A DNA stretch of 64,000 nt from Anaerolineaceae bacterium. GTDB taxonomy: Bacteria > Chloroflexota > Anaerolineae > Anaerolineales > Anaerolineaceae. Position numbers and translations under genes: made by a program. This document shows, piece after piece, positions 1 to 8,229 of this stretch (position 1 is the stretch's first letter; each line of letters opens with the position of its first letter). The stretch spans positions 1,116,001-1,180,000 of the forward strand of contig JAENZD010000001.1 of NCBI GenBank assembly GCA_016841445.1, in the 5' to 3' direction. A model generated the notes under the pieces. The model saw only the letters and a program-made list of their open reading frames with translations. It made no database searches and had not been told where the DNA came from.

Positions 1-101
1 TTTTCATTGACAAGAACATGAAGAGGAATTGCTTCTAATTGATGCGTAGTAAGTAACAGCTGGCTGAGATCAGCACAGCTGTCGGTTAAAATGTTTAGCA
101 T
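1..101 (-). CDS. DegV family protein, N-terminal part (cut by window edge)
   Basis: The ATG at 101 opens a frame that runs off the left edge. It gives 33 residues beginning MLNILTDSCADLS and continuing with an EAIPLHVLVNE segment, which matches the start of DegV-family fatty-acid-binding proteins (TDS..DL, then I-P-L-x-V). A GAGGT ribosome site sits a few bases upstream. Known DegV proteins bind a fatty acid and can serve as FakB subunits of fatty acid kinase; that role here is family inference. Only the first strand and helix are visible, so the assignment is moderate. Confidence 0.6.
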   Translation of the reverse strand, partial: MLNILTDSCADLSQLLLTTHQLEAIPLHVLVNE

Positions 102-217
102 AATGACCTCATAAATAATAAGAATAAAAGATAATGGCTGTATTATATCAGATTGTTTTCCGTGGAAATTCTTTGAGACGATTGCCAAATTGAGCTTTTT
201 CTCTTTCTTTAAAAAGA

Positions 218-244
218 AAAGCTCCCAGTCTGAATGGGAGCTTT
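218..244 (-). terminator. Rho-independent terminator of the phn operon
   Basis: A 10-bp stem (AAAGCTCCCA/TGGGAGCTTT, loop 228-234) is followed in the minus direction by a T-rich tract (TTTTCTTTTT). It lies just past the phnE stop codon and ends the phnDCE transcript before the DegV gene. Apart from this hairpin and the DegV ribosome site I see nothing in 102-261. Confidence 0.8.
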
Positions 245-261
245 ATTGAAGATATTATTTT

Positions 262-1842
262 CTAGACAAAGCGTTCTCTGATTTCAGCGCTGACGTAATC
301 CAAGACAGCAACCGTGATCGCAATGAACCAAACCGCTATACCCGCTTCTTGATATTTCCAGTTTCTGATCCACTGCACAAGGATATACCCAATCCCACCG
401 CCACCAACAATACCGATGATCGTTGACATACGGATGTTAATATCCCACCGGTAAATTGTAAAGGAGACAAAGGGTGGAATAATTTGCGGGACAACCCCAA
501 ACATAACAATCTGGAACCAGTTTGCACCTGTTGCTTGGACTGCTTCAATTGGACCTGGATCGATTGACTCGATCGCTTCTGAATAAAGTTTCCCGAGAGC
601 AGCAATGGAGTGAACGGTCAGCGCAAGGATACCTGCAAAAGGACCTAACCCAACGATGATAATTGCCAGGATTGCCCAAATTAAAGGTTCAATCGAGCGA
701 ATAACGTTGAGGATGAAGCGGACAAAGTAGTAAATGCCTAAAGTAAAGGCATTTGCACTCATCAGGTTTCTTGCTGCCAGGAAGCTTACTGGGACGGACA
801 AAATGACGCCAAAGAACGTTGCCATCATGCCGATGAAGATCGTTTCTATCATTAATACGAAAGCAAGTTCTAACTCTTCGCTGATTTCCCAGGTCCCGAT
901 CCTGCTGATTTGTTTGCCCTGGAGCTGCCATTCCGCAACACCTTGGACATTCGTGCGGATCGTATCTCCAATAGGAAACGGCCAAACAAGATCGACTTCA
1001 AAATAGCCATCCTCATCGGGCATGACTTTTAGGTTGGTATCCGTCTCTAAATCCCTGTGTATGTAAAATCTTCCAGCAGAATCACGCCACCAAATTTCCA
1101 CTTCCTGATCCGGATCGAAGTTGAAACCTTCGACATGAATGACTGTACCAGGCGTGACCATTCGTTCCCATTCATCTGTTTCCGGGTTTTTGCCAACTTC
1201 TTCCAAGGTTGGTGTTCCGCAGGTTGGATCAGCAATTAAGTAAGGCTTTTCTTCTCGTGGCTCCGATTGAGGCGGCGGAGAATCTGTGCAGGGGTAACCC
1301 AGCTCAGCAGTTCCAATAACCTCTTCTGTCGGATAAGAGATTGCTTTTTCCCAAGGCCAGAGCACCTGTTTTAGAATGGGGAAAGAATCATCAAATTGCG
1401 TGACAAAACCATACAGGTCAATTTTGCCAATTTGCCAGCCGATCAAGAAAAATACAATCAGGATGAGTGCAAAAACTATTACAGGTTTTCTTTTATCCGG
1501 TTTTCCAGCTGCTTTTGATACTTGATAAGCATCAACAATATTCCAGATATACATCAGGCCGAAAAAGACAGCAATGACGATAAAAACCGGCTGCAGTCTG
1601 AAGGCTTTTAGGACTATATCAACAATACCTGTGTCACGGGGTGCGGCAATTCTAAAACGCCAAATGAGGAGACCTACAAGCGAAGCAAAACTCCCGAAGA
1701 TGATAATTCCCCTTTTGATCGCCCTGCCAAGGGACTGACCCAATCCAGGAATTATAGCGGATAAAAGCGCAGCTAACCAGGCTGGAACAAGGCTTGGGAG
1801 TGAGGGTTCTTCTTTGTAAACTCTATCTTTTTTTGCTTTCAT
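262..1842 (-). CDS. phnE: Phosphonate/phosphite-type ABC transporter permease with extracytoplasmic insert
   Basis: This is the membrane subunit of a PhnCDE importer. The permease core is residues about 325-526 and contains the EAA coupling loop around 422-455 (EAIESIDPGPIEAVQATGAN) that contacts the ATPase. Ahead of it lie about four hydrophobic segments (roughly 20-38, 45-62, 83-103, 121-140) and a soluble stretch at about 165-315 that includes a TIG/IPT-like segment (PGTVIHVEGFNFDPDQEVEI). PhnE proteins are usually about 260-290 residues, so this one is nearly twice the normal size. Its ATG overlaps the phnC stop by 4 bp, indicating translational coupling. Specificity among phosphonate, phosphite and phosphate cannot be settled from sequence, and no C-P lyase or phosphonatase gene is in the window. 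Confidence 0.88.
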   Translation of the reverse strand: MKAKKDRVYKEEPSLPSLVPAWLAALLSAIIPGLGQSLGRAIKRGIIIFGSFASLVGLLIWRFRIAAPRDTGIVDIVLKAFRLQPVFIVIAVFFGLMYIWNIVDAYQVSKAAGKPDKRKPVIVFALILIVFFLIGWQIGKIDLYGFVTQFDDSFPILKQVLWPWEKAISYPTEEVIGTAELGYPCTDSPPPQSEPREEKPYLIADPTCGTPTLEEVGKNPETDEWERMVTPGTVIHVEGFNFDPDQEVEIWWRDSAGRFYIHRDLETDTNLKVMPDEDGYFEVDLVWPFPIGDTIRTNVQGVAEWQLQGKQISRIGTWEISEELELAFVLMIETIFIGMMATFFGVILSVPVSFLAARNLMSANAFTLGIYYFVRFILNVIRSIEPLIWAILAIIIVGLGPFAGILALTVHSIAALGKLYSEAIESIDPGPIEAVQATGANWFQIVMFGVVPQIIPPFVSFTIYRWDINIRMSTIIGIVGGGGIGYILVQWIRNWKYQEAGIAVWFIAITVAVLDYVSAEIRERFV

Positions 1843-2642
1843 TCCTCCACCACCTCTCCTACGCTGCCTTCAAGTGATGTATCACTGATACGCACGGCCT
1901 CTTCACCGTAGATTGTTTTGAATTCATCATCCGTCATTTTTTGAATCTCTTTTTTCGTCCCCTGGTAAACGAGATGACCTTCCCTTAACCCGATAACAGA
2001 TGTTGAATACCTTTGAACAAGATCTAAATAGTGCAGACTGCAGATAATTGTTAACTCATCCTCTTTATTTAGATTTTCAAGATGCTGCAATATGGAATGC
2101 GCCAGGACGGGATCAAGGCTTGCCACCGGCTCATCTGCCAACATCAGTTCAGGATCTTGCATCAACGCCCTGGATATGCCAACCCGCTGCTGTTGACCGC
2201 CAGAGAGCTCACGGGCAAGTTTGTGTGCCTGGTCCTCGATTCCCATTCGCGCAAGTGTTGCCCAGGCTTTATCTCGATCAGCTTTAGAAAAACGATGCAG
2301 CATCGTTGGCCAGGTCTTGGCATATCCCAATCTGCCCGTCAAAAGGTTGGTCAAGACTGTAGATCGTTCTACAAGGTTAAAATGTTGAAAGACCATGCCA
2401 ATCTTTCGACGCGCCTTGCGCAGATCCTCACCTTGAAGTTTTGCCAAATCTTCGCCATTCCATATGATTTCACCATCCGTTGGATCAATAAGGCGGTTGA
2501 TACAACGCAATAGTGTGGACTTGCCTGATCCAGATAGACCGATAACTACCAAAAATTCACCATCTGGCACAGAAAAGCTCACATTATCCAGAGCCTTGGT
2601 GCCATCCTCATATATCTTTGTTAAATTACGAATCTCAAGCAT
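1839..2642 (-). CDS. phnC: Phosphonate-type ABC transporter ATP-binding protein
   Basis: This 267-residue ATPase drives the PhnDE importer at the inner face of the membrane. Visible motifs are Walker A GLSGSGKST (35-43), Q-loop VFQHFN, signature LSGGQQQR (147-154), Walker B LMLADEP and a switch His in SLHYLD. I chose the ATG at 2642 (MLEIRNLTK) because it aligns with family N-termini and has an AAGGAAAA ribosome site; longer in-frame starts upstream would run into the hairpin at 2687-2712. It lies between phnD and phnE, overlapping phnE by 4 bp. Confidence 0.92.
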   Translation of the reverse strand: MLEIRNLTKIYEDGTKALDNVSFSVPDGEFLVVIGLSGSGKSTLLRCINRLIDPTDGEIIWNGEDLAKLQGEDLRKARRKIGMVFQHFNLVERSTVLTNLLTGRLGYAKTWPTMLHRFSKADRDKAWATLARMGIEDQAHKLARELSGGQQQRVGISRALMQDPELMLADEPVASLDPVLAHSILQHLENLNKEDELTIICSLHYLDLVQRYSTSVIGLREGHLVYQGTKKEIQKMTDDEFKTIYGEEAVRISDTSLEGSVGEVVEE

Positions 2643-2686
2643 GGGTAATTTTCCTTGGATAGGATATTGATTAATAAAATTAGTAA

Positions 2687-2712
2687 GGGGGCTGGCTGAA
2701 CAACCAGCCCCC
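2687..2712 (-). terminator. Intra-operon attenuator hairpin between phnD and phnC
   Basis: A 9-bp GC-rich stem (GGGGGCTGG/CCAGCCCCC, loop 2696-2703) is followed in the minus direction by TTACTAATTTT. It sits after the phnD stop and before phnC. Such hairpins usually protect or partly terminate transcripts so that the binding protein is made in excess over ATPase and permease. Confidence 0.65.
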
Positions 2713-2738
2713 AATTACTTATTAAAACCTTTTGTGGT

Positions 2739-3764
2739 TTATTCCCCTAAGTAATCTTCAATGTTGATGCCAGCCGCTGAAAGAACATTGCGGAATGGAT
2801 CATAGAAATCGTCGCCAAAGGCTGCGAGTTCGGTCCATTCATAGGCCTGCTCTAAAGCTTCAACAGCACCTTCAATTTCATCGATGCGGAGAAGAACGCC
2901 ATTGATCAGATCACGGATTTCACGTGATACTGAAGGATGATATTGCACACCATCGTTGGGGATTTCAACTGATTCATTGATGACGGTCAGAACATCCATT
3001 ACATCAGGATATTCGTCTGAGACACTGGATCGTGCATCCACGAAGGATGAACCTGCGTCACAGTCACCATTATAAACACCGACGACTGAGGCATCATGTG
3101 AACCTGCATCCACGAGATTAAGGCTGTCCAGAGAAACGCCTACGGATTGCAAAGTAATGGAAGGTATGATCCAGCCAGATGTGCTGTATTCATCGGGTCG
3201 GCAGAAGGTCTTCCCACCAAGTTCAGCAATGTCGGTAATGCCACTGTCTGTACGGACAAAGATCTGTCCAGTGTAGTACGGGGCACCATAGCGAACTGCA
3301 ACGAGTTCTGCTTCAGCTACACCACGCTCTGCAGCAACAAGATAAGCAAAGGTTGCTAAGGAGGCAATGTGCGCCTTGGGTGGATCTGCAGCTAAAGCTT
3401 CGATCACGCCCACATATTCTGTGGCGACGAAGGATTCAATAACCAGGCCGGTCTCTTCATAGATGATATCGGTGACGGCACCAAATCCTGCTAAAACATC
3501 CTCTGTCTCGCCAGATGGAACCAGAGCCCAAATCAGGGGGTTTTCTTCAGTTCCCAAAGCAGCTTCGGGTTCTTCGGTTTCCTCGACCATTTCTTCGGTT
3601 TCTTCGACCATTTCTTCAGTCTCTTCAACCATTTCTTCGGTTTCTTCGACCATTTCTTCGGTCTCTTCAACCATTTCTTCAGTCTCTTCAGCTTGCTGAC
3701 AACCGGCTAATGCCAGGCTGGCAATCACGAAGAGGCTTACCAAAATAAAAGCTAAACGTTTCAT
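2739..3764 (-). CDS. phnD: Phosphonate/phosphite-type ABC transporter substrate-binding lipoprotein
   Basis: This 341-residue extracytoplasmic receptor is a PhnD-family type 2 periplasmic-binding fold (GTEENPLIWALVPSGET, then E.TG..I..F.A..Y..VIEALA, then FCRPDEYSTSGWIIPS and DAGSHDASVVGVYNGDCDAG). The N-terminus is a lipoprotein signal peptide ending in the lipobox LAGC. Between the lipid anchor and the fold is a strongly acidic linker made of repeats of the heptapeptide EETEEMV, encoded by 21-bp DNA repeats. The ATG at 3764 has an AAGGAG ribosome site. First gene of phnDCE. Confidence 0.9.
   Translation of the reverse strand: MKRLAFILVSLFVIASLALAGCQQAEETEEMVEETEEMVEETEEMVEETEEMVEETEEMVEETEEPEAALGTEENPLIWALVPSGETEDVLAGFGAVTDIIYEETGLVIESFVATEYVGVIEALAADPPKAHIASLATFAYLVAAERGVAEAELVAVRYGAPYYTGQIFVRTDSGITDIAELGGKTFCRPDEYSTSGWIIPSITLQSVGVSLDSLNLVDAGSHDASVVGVYNGDCDAGSSFVDARSSVSDEYPDVMDVLTVINESVEIPNDGVQYHPSVSREIRDLINGVLLRIDEIEGAVEALEQAYEWTELAAFGDDFYDPFRNVLSAAGINIEDYLGE
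3571..3690. repeat. 21-bp tandem repeat inside phnD (acidic linker)
   Basis: Five full and one partial 21-bp units (plus-strand form begins TCTTCGGTTTC and ends CCATT) lie head to tail. They encode EETEEMV heptads. Units alternate between two sequence variants, suggesting a 42-bp higher-order unit and growth by slippage or unequal exchange. Copy-number changes would keep the frame and only lengthen the tether. Confidence 0.9.
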
Positions 3765-3814
3765 GTCTACTCCTTCTTGTAGAAAAAGAATTGAATGTGG
3801 TAAATCCACACATA

Positions 3815-3844
3815 AGTATAGTCGAAAAGTCAAGATTCATGCAA
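3815..3844 (-). promoter_or_regulatory. Putative phnD promoter
   Basis: On the minus strand a TTGCAT -35 (3839-3844) is 18 bp from a TATACT -10 (3815-3820), about 50 bp upstream of the phnD ATG. Just downstream of the start point lies a short inverted repeat TGTGG-5-CCACA (3796-3810) that could be an operator. No Pho-box copy was recognised. Confidence 0.5.
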
Positions 3845-4003
3845 ATGAAAAAACAAGTAAAAGTAATAATAAACCTTAAAATTTTCTCATTATATAATTA
3901 ACTTTATTGATTTTGCACATAATCACAAAAAATTTATACTTCAAGCTAAATAATGAATTTTGTCAAATTGACTGTTGTCCTGCTTTGAGAGTAATCTTTT
4001 AAC

Positions 4004-4426
4004 TTATTTACGTAATAATGCTGCGGTTTTATTAATTTCTATATCCTTAGGATCTTGAAGATCGAGGATTAATCCATGAGGTTCCGGTTTGCCATCTTTG
4101 TTGATATTAACAAAGGTGATGAACCCGCTAACGATCGGTTCTTCTGTATCCTGCTCGTGCAGATTAATATTTACAATTAATGATGTGCGTCCGGTGAAAA
4201 CAATCCTGCTTTCAAAATGCGCAATTTCTCCCAGGTGGATCGGCTTGGTGAATTCAAAGCCATGAACTTTCAAACACACAATATTCTCAGCGGGTAGGGC
4301 ACTTGCAGCAGCAATGAAAGCTGCTTCCACAAACCACTCCGCGCAGCGGCCGGCAAAAAGGGTGCCATGGTGGTTTAAATCCTCGCTCTTAACCAGGCGT
4401 ACATATGAAAAAGTTTTTGGATTCAA
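4004..4426 (-). CDS. Acyl-CoA thioesterase, hotdog fold (YciA/ACOT-like)
   Basis: This 140-residue protein hydrolyses acyl-CoA to free acid and CoA if it behaves like its family. The hotdog signature is visible: LVKSEDLNHHGTLFAGRCAEWFVEAAFIAAAS, then KVHGFEFTKPIHLGEIAHFESRI and a strand GRTSLIVNINL. The Asp typical of the active loop is represented in SEDLNHHGTLFAG. The start is a TTG at 4426 with AAAGGAG 7 bases upstream; the next in-frame Met would delete the first strand. It follows the SDR at 4460-5287 by 33 bp and is probably co-transcribed. Confidence 0.82.
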   Translation of the reverse strand: MNPKTFSYVRLVKSEDLNHHGTLFAGRCAEWFVEAAFIAAASALPAENIVCLKVHGFEFTKPIHLGEIAHFESRIVFTGRTSLIVNINLHEQDTEEPIVSGFITFVNINKDGKPEPHGLILDLQDPKDIEINKTAALLRK

Positions 4427-4459
4427 GGTTGGGCTCCTTTAATATTTCCAACTTATCGA

Positions 4460-5287
4460 TTAAGGCTGCTTTCTTTGTGACTCAACAACTCGCCAAAGGT
4501 CGAGAAGGGATTGTTGTTTTGTCCACCTTTTTGACAAATATCTTGCTGTCCAGGATACGGGTATGAACTTTGCAAACCAAACCATCAACTTGTTGCTGAA
4601 ACCTGGAATATATATGGGGATATTACGATTAACTTTTGTCAATGTATTCCTGACTACTACAGGTGTGTCCTGGGCTGTTATCTTTCCCCAAAACCCCTGC
4701 AGAAAAATCTTCTTCATTGATTCTGCATTTGTGGGCAGCCCAGCTGGGCATACAACGGTGACATTTGCGAAATCCCTAATTTCTTCCCTTAAGCTGAGGG
4801 AAAAATTGATAATAAAACGTTTACTCGCCGCATAAATGGCCTTATTTGGCATTGGGAAATAGCCTGCAAGCGAGGCAATATTGATCAGATGGAATCTTTG
4901 ATGAGGGTCACGATTATTAAGGATGCAATAGGAAAGATCAACCATTGCTTCGATGTTTAGATGGAGCATGTAAAGCAATTCCTGCTGAGAACGTGTCAAG
5001 AAAGTGCCTTCAATCTCCTGACCAACAACATTGATCAGCCCATTAAATAATAAATTTTCTTCATGAAAATTAGTAAAAAGAGACTGCCGATCATCTGCAC
5101 TAGCCAGATCACATTGCATATATCTAAAATTGACATCGTATTTACTTTGCAGATGTGAAACGAGTGCTTTTCCTTCAGGATGACGGTCAATCAAGAGAAT
5201 ATTTTTTCCAAGACGAGCACATTCGTCTGCAAACGCTGTACCGAGTCCACCTAACCCACCGGTTATGACCGTAAAAATTTTTTCCAT
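4460..5287 (-). CDS. Short-chain dehydrogenase/reductase
   Basis: A 275-residue Rossmann-fold NAD(P)-dependent oxidoreductase. The cofactor loop is TGGLGGLG (residues about 9-16), the catalytic Ser lies in LINIASLAGYF and the Tyr/Lys pair in YAASK. After the fold there is a C-terminal amphipathic/hydrophobic tail (KLMVWFAKFIPVSWTARYLSKRW) that may associate with membrane, as in DltE/YqjQ-like SDRs acting on lipid substrates. The ATG at 5287 is preferred over an upstream TTG because AAGG is correctly placed before it. Substrate unknown. Confidence 0.8.
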   Translation of the reverse strand: MEKIFTVITGGLGGLGTAFADECARLGKNILLIDRHPEGKALVSHLQSKYDVNFRYMQCDLASADDRQSLFTNFHEENLLFNGLINVVGQEIEGTFLTRSQQELLYMLHLNIEAMVDLSYCILNNRDPHQRFHLINIASLAGYFPMPNKAIYAASKRFIINFSLSLREEIRDFANVTVVCPAGLPTNAESMKKIFLQGFWGKITAQDTPVVVRNTLTKVNRNIPIYIPGFSNKLMVWFAKFIPVSWTARYLSKRWTKQQSLLDLWRVVESQRKQP

Positions 5288-5379
5288 CTGAAAATCCTTA
5301 TTCCTCAATTCTTTCCTGTATTATAATCTGCCGTGTGGATAATTATAATTGGGAAATACTGCAACCTTTTGAGGTATAG

Positions 5380-6309
5380 ATGCGATACAACCTAACAGAT
5401 AAAATAATAATTGTCACGGGGGCAACTTCGGGAATAGGATTTGCCTGTGTAAAAGACCTGGTGAAAGCAGGTGCTGTTGTCATTGGGGTCGGTAGAAATG
5501 AAAACCGCAATCGAAGCTCAAAGAATGCAGTACTCGAATTGCACCCAAATGGAAAGCTGGAATATTTGCTTTGTGATTTTTCTGTTCAATCACAGGTTCG
5601 CAAATTGGCTGAAGATATTCGGTACCTGCTGACCAAATGGGGGTTCGATCATATTGATGGGTTGATCAATAACGCCGGCGTTTACCTTGAAAAGAAGCAG
5701 ATGACCGAAGATGGTATCGAAATGACATTTGCTGTGAACCACTTGGGGCAATTCTTGTTAACGCACCAACTGTTGTCGCTTCTGCTAAAGGCAGAAAACG
5801 GGAAAGTCCTGACGACCAGTTCTTATTCTCACCGGACGACCCCATTAAACCTGAAAAAAATCGCCGATCCATTCCCATATATTGGCTTGTTAGCCTATAA
5901 ACGATCAAAACTCTGTAATGTGCTTTTCTCTTATGAGTTAAATCGCCGCTTTCCCTACATTACGGCTTTTGCGGTTGATCCGGGATTGGTGAACACAGGG
6001 ATTGCTTCTAAGGGGAGTAATGGTATATCCAATTGGGTCTGGCGGACAAGGCGTCATAAAGGAACTTCTCCTGAACTTCCAGTGCGAACCTACCTTTATC
6101 TGCTCAGTCAGTATGATATTGACACCTCATCCGGATACTATTTTAAGAATTGTGAAGCAATGAAACCCAGTCAAAAAGCTGTTCGGAAAGAGTTGGCTGA
6201 AGAGCTCTGGGATATCTCATGCAAATACACAAATTGCCACTCGCAACAATGCATTAAGTTAATGAGTAAAACAAAAAAAGGTGCCCAAAGTGAGCACCTT
6301 TTTTGCTAA
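5380..6309 (+). CDS. Short-chain dehydrogenase, retinol-dehydrogenase-like
   Basis: A 309-residue SDR divergent from the preceding one. Motifs are TGATSGIGFA for cofactor binding, NNAGVYLEKKQMTEDGIE, the Ser in LTTSSYSHRT and the YKRSK catalytic pair. The pattern VNHLGQFLLTHQLLSLL and VDPGLVNTGIASKG is typical of the retinol dehydrogenase/WW-oxidoreductase-like group. The C-terminus is odd: the last codons (KKGAQSEHLFC) run through the transcription terminator at 6274-6304, so the natural protein may once have ended earlier. Confidence 0.82.
   Translation: MRYNLTDKIIIVTGATSGIGFACVKDLVKAGAVVIGVGRNENRNRSSKNAVLELHPNGKLEYLLCDFSVQSQVRKLAEDIRYLLTKWGFDHIDGLINNAGVYLEKKQMTEDGIEMTFAVNHLGQFLLTHQLLSLLLKAENGKVLTTSSYSHRTTPLNLKKIADPFPYIGLLAYKRSKLCNVLFSYELNRRFPYITAFAVDPGLVNTGIASKGSNGISNWVWRTRRHKGTSPELPVRTYLYLLSQYDIDTSSGYYFKNCEAMKPSQKAVRKELAEELWDISCKYTNCHSQQCIKLMSKTKKGAQSEHLFC
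6274..6304. terminator. Bidirectional terminator overlapping the SDR 3' end
   Basis: A perfect 11-bp inverted repeat (AAAAAAGGTGC/GCACCTTTTTT, loop 6285-6293) has an A-tract on one side and a T-tract on the other. It can terminate the plus-strand SDR and the convergent pepF gene. It lies inside the SDR coding frame, whose stop codon is at 6307-6309. Confidence 0.85.
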
Positions 6310-6326
6310 ACTAAATTCTATTGAAC

Positions 6327-8147
6327 CTAATTGATTTTTCCTTCTTGGAATAATTGCTCCAGCCGATCGACATAGCCTGCCATTACCGCGAATGCTTCAT
6401 CAACGGGTTGGGAACTTGTCATATCCACCCCGGCTGTTTTTAGCGCATCCAGGGGATAAACAGAACCACCTGCGCTCAGGAATTGCAGGTACCGGTCCAC
6501 AGCCTTCTGACCGTCATCCTTAATGCTGTTAGCAAGCGCATGAGCTGCTGAGATCCCTGTCGCGTACTGGTAGACATAAAAATTCATATACATATGCTGG
6601 AATTGTGCCCAGGTGATTCCGGTAGTCTGCCTATCAAAGCTCACTTCATCGCCATATCCTTCAGCAAAATAATCTGCACATAATTCTGTCATGATATCTG
6701 CTGTCAATGGTTTCCCGGCTTCTGCACGTTCATGAACTTCCAATTCCCATCGTGCCAATGTGGGCATGATGAAGAAATAGCGGTGGAAATTCGACATAGC
6801 TTCTTCGATCAATGCCAGCTGAAATACAGGATCTTTCTGGGTATTAATCAAATGATCCCGCACCATTGCCTGGTTGAAATTGCTGGCTACTTCAGCTACG
6901 AACAGGGAATAATGGCTGTAGATGAAAGGTTGTGATTTCCGTGCGTAATAAGAATGCATTGAATGTCCCAGTTCATGGGCGAGGGTACTCAAACTAAAAA
7001 CATCATCGGAATAGCTCATCATAACGAAGGGATTGGTGTCGTAAACCCCGGATGAAAATGCACCTTGGCGCTTGCCACGATTTCGAGCACGGTCAATCCA
7101 CCTGTCCTCCAATGCACCTTTTCGTAAAGTTTCAACATAATCATCACCCAATGGGGACATACCTTCACAAATCCAATTAATTGCCTGTTCAAAGGGGATG
7201 ATTGGTGCTTGATCTGTTAAGGGGGCTTTAATATCGTGAACAAACAACTGTTCATAGCCCAAAGCTTCACGGCGTATCCGCCAATATCGATGCCATGTCG
7301 GTAAGTTTTTCTTAAAGGTATCGATAAGTGCATGAAAAACTTCTTTGGGAATGTTGTTTTGTCCTAATGATGCTTCCAAAGAGGATGGATATCTTCTTGT
7401 CCTGGCATTGAATACATCCCGGTGTAATCCGCCTATCTGGATAGAGGCAAAGGTGTTTTTGTAGGCCAAATAACCTTGAGCATAATGATCGAAACTGGTC
7501 TGGCGAACTTTTCGGTCTTTGTGTGTTATCAATGGTCCTATACTGCTCTGCCCAACTTCTAAGGTGCTGCTATCTTCCGAAACAGCATCTTCAAATTGCA
7601 GATCTGCATTCGCTATCGCGTTATAAGCACGGAAAAAGTCATTCAGGGGTTCACCCGCCAGAGCCAAGACTTGCTCAACCTCGCCGGACCGAACATGTTC
7701 TGCCTGGCGTTCAAGGTCGTCAATATAATGCTCTAAATTTCCTAATCTCTCATCTTTTTTGATCCATTCACGCAGAATGTCAAAACCAATCCCCATTAAT
7801 TCTGGATCGATGAAAGATGTAGCAGCATTTAACCGGACAAAGACACCTTGGCCTTGTCCCGATCTCGCTAAAGCTTCCTGGTTGGTCGTATCCACAGAAG
7901 ATTCTAAACTCCCGTAAATATAAACTAGCAAGGCTTTTCTGATTGTTTTTTCATATTGGTCAAAAAAATTTGCCAGTATTTCAGGACCCTTTTCTAATTT
8001 GCCCTTGAAAAATTCAAGCTTCGGGATATTTGAAAGGACTTCTTCCTTAGCATTTTCCCAGTCATCAATGGTTTTAAATACGTTTTCGAGATTCCATGTT
8101 TCCTGGATCGGAACTTCAGACCTTAGTGGCAATATCTTCTTCTTCAT
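6327..8147 (-). CDS. pepF: Oligoendopeptidase F (M3 family)
   Basis: A 606-residue cytosolic zinc endopeptidase that cuts short peptides. The zinc site is HELGH in LSTLAHELGHSMHSYYA (around residue 394), with the third ligand Glu in the downstream VAEVASNFNQA helix. The length and the order of the N-terminal helical domain and C-terminal catalytic domain are normal for PepF. GAGGTG lies 5 bases before the ATG. No operon partner is evident; it converges with the SDR through a shared terminator. Confidence 0.93.
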   Translation of the reverse strand: MKKKILPLRSEVPIQETWNLENVFKTIDDWENAKEEVLSNIPKLEFFKGKLEKGPEILANFFDQYEKTIRKALLVYIYGSLESSVDTTNQEALARSGQGQGVFVRLNAATSFIDPELMGIGFDILREWIKKDERLGNLEHYIDDLERQAEHVRSGEVEQVLALAGEPLNDFFRAYNAIANADLQFEDAVSEDSSTLEVGQSSIGPLITHKDRKVRQTSFDHYAQGYLAYKNTFASIQIGGLHRDVFNARTRRYPSSLEASLGQNNIPKEVFHALIDTFKKNLPTWHRYWRIRREALGYEQLFVHDIKAPLTDQAPIIPFEQAINWICEGMSPLGDDYVETLRKGALEDRWIDRARNRGKRQGAFSSGVYDTNPFVMMSYSDDVFSLSTLAHELGHSMHSYYARKSQPFIYSHYSLFVAEVASNFNQAMVRDHLINTQKDPVFQLALIEEAMSNFHRYFFIMPTLARWELEVHERAEAGKPLTADIMTELCADYFAEGYGDEVSFDRQTTGITWAQFQHMYMNFYVYQYATGISAAHALANSIKDDGQKAVDRYLQFLSAGGSVYPLDALKTAGVDMTSSQPVDEAFAVMAGYVDRLEQLFQEGKIN

Positions 8148-8229
8148 GGCAGCACCTCAATAGATTGGCTAAATTGATTAATGGTGAGTTATTCTATCAT
8201 ATCAGGAAAACGAGTACGGTCATCAATAA

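Noticed and set aside
2082-2513. 143-codon plus-strand frame
   Set aside because: It lies entirely antisense to phnC, whose ABC motifs are intact; codon content has no family match.
3571-3690. Repeat array that might be taken for CRISPR
   Set aside because: Units are contiguous with no spacers, in frame with phnD, and encode the EETEEMV linker.
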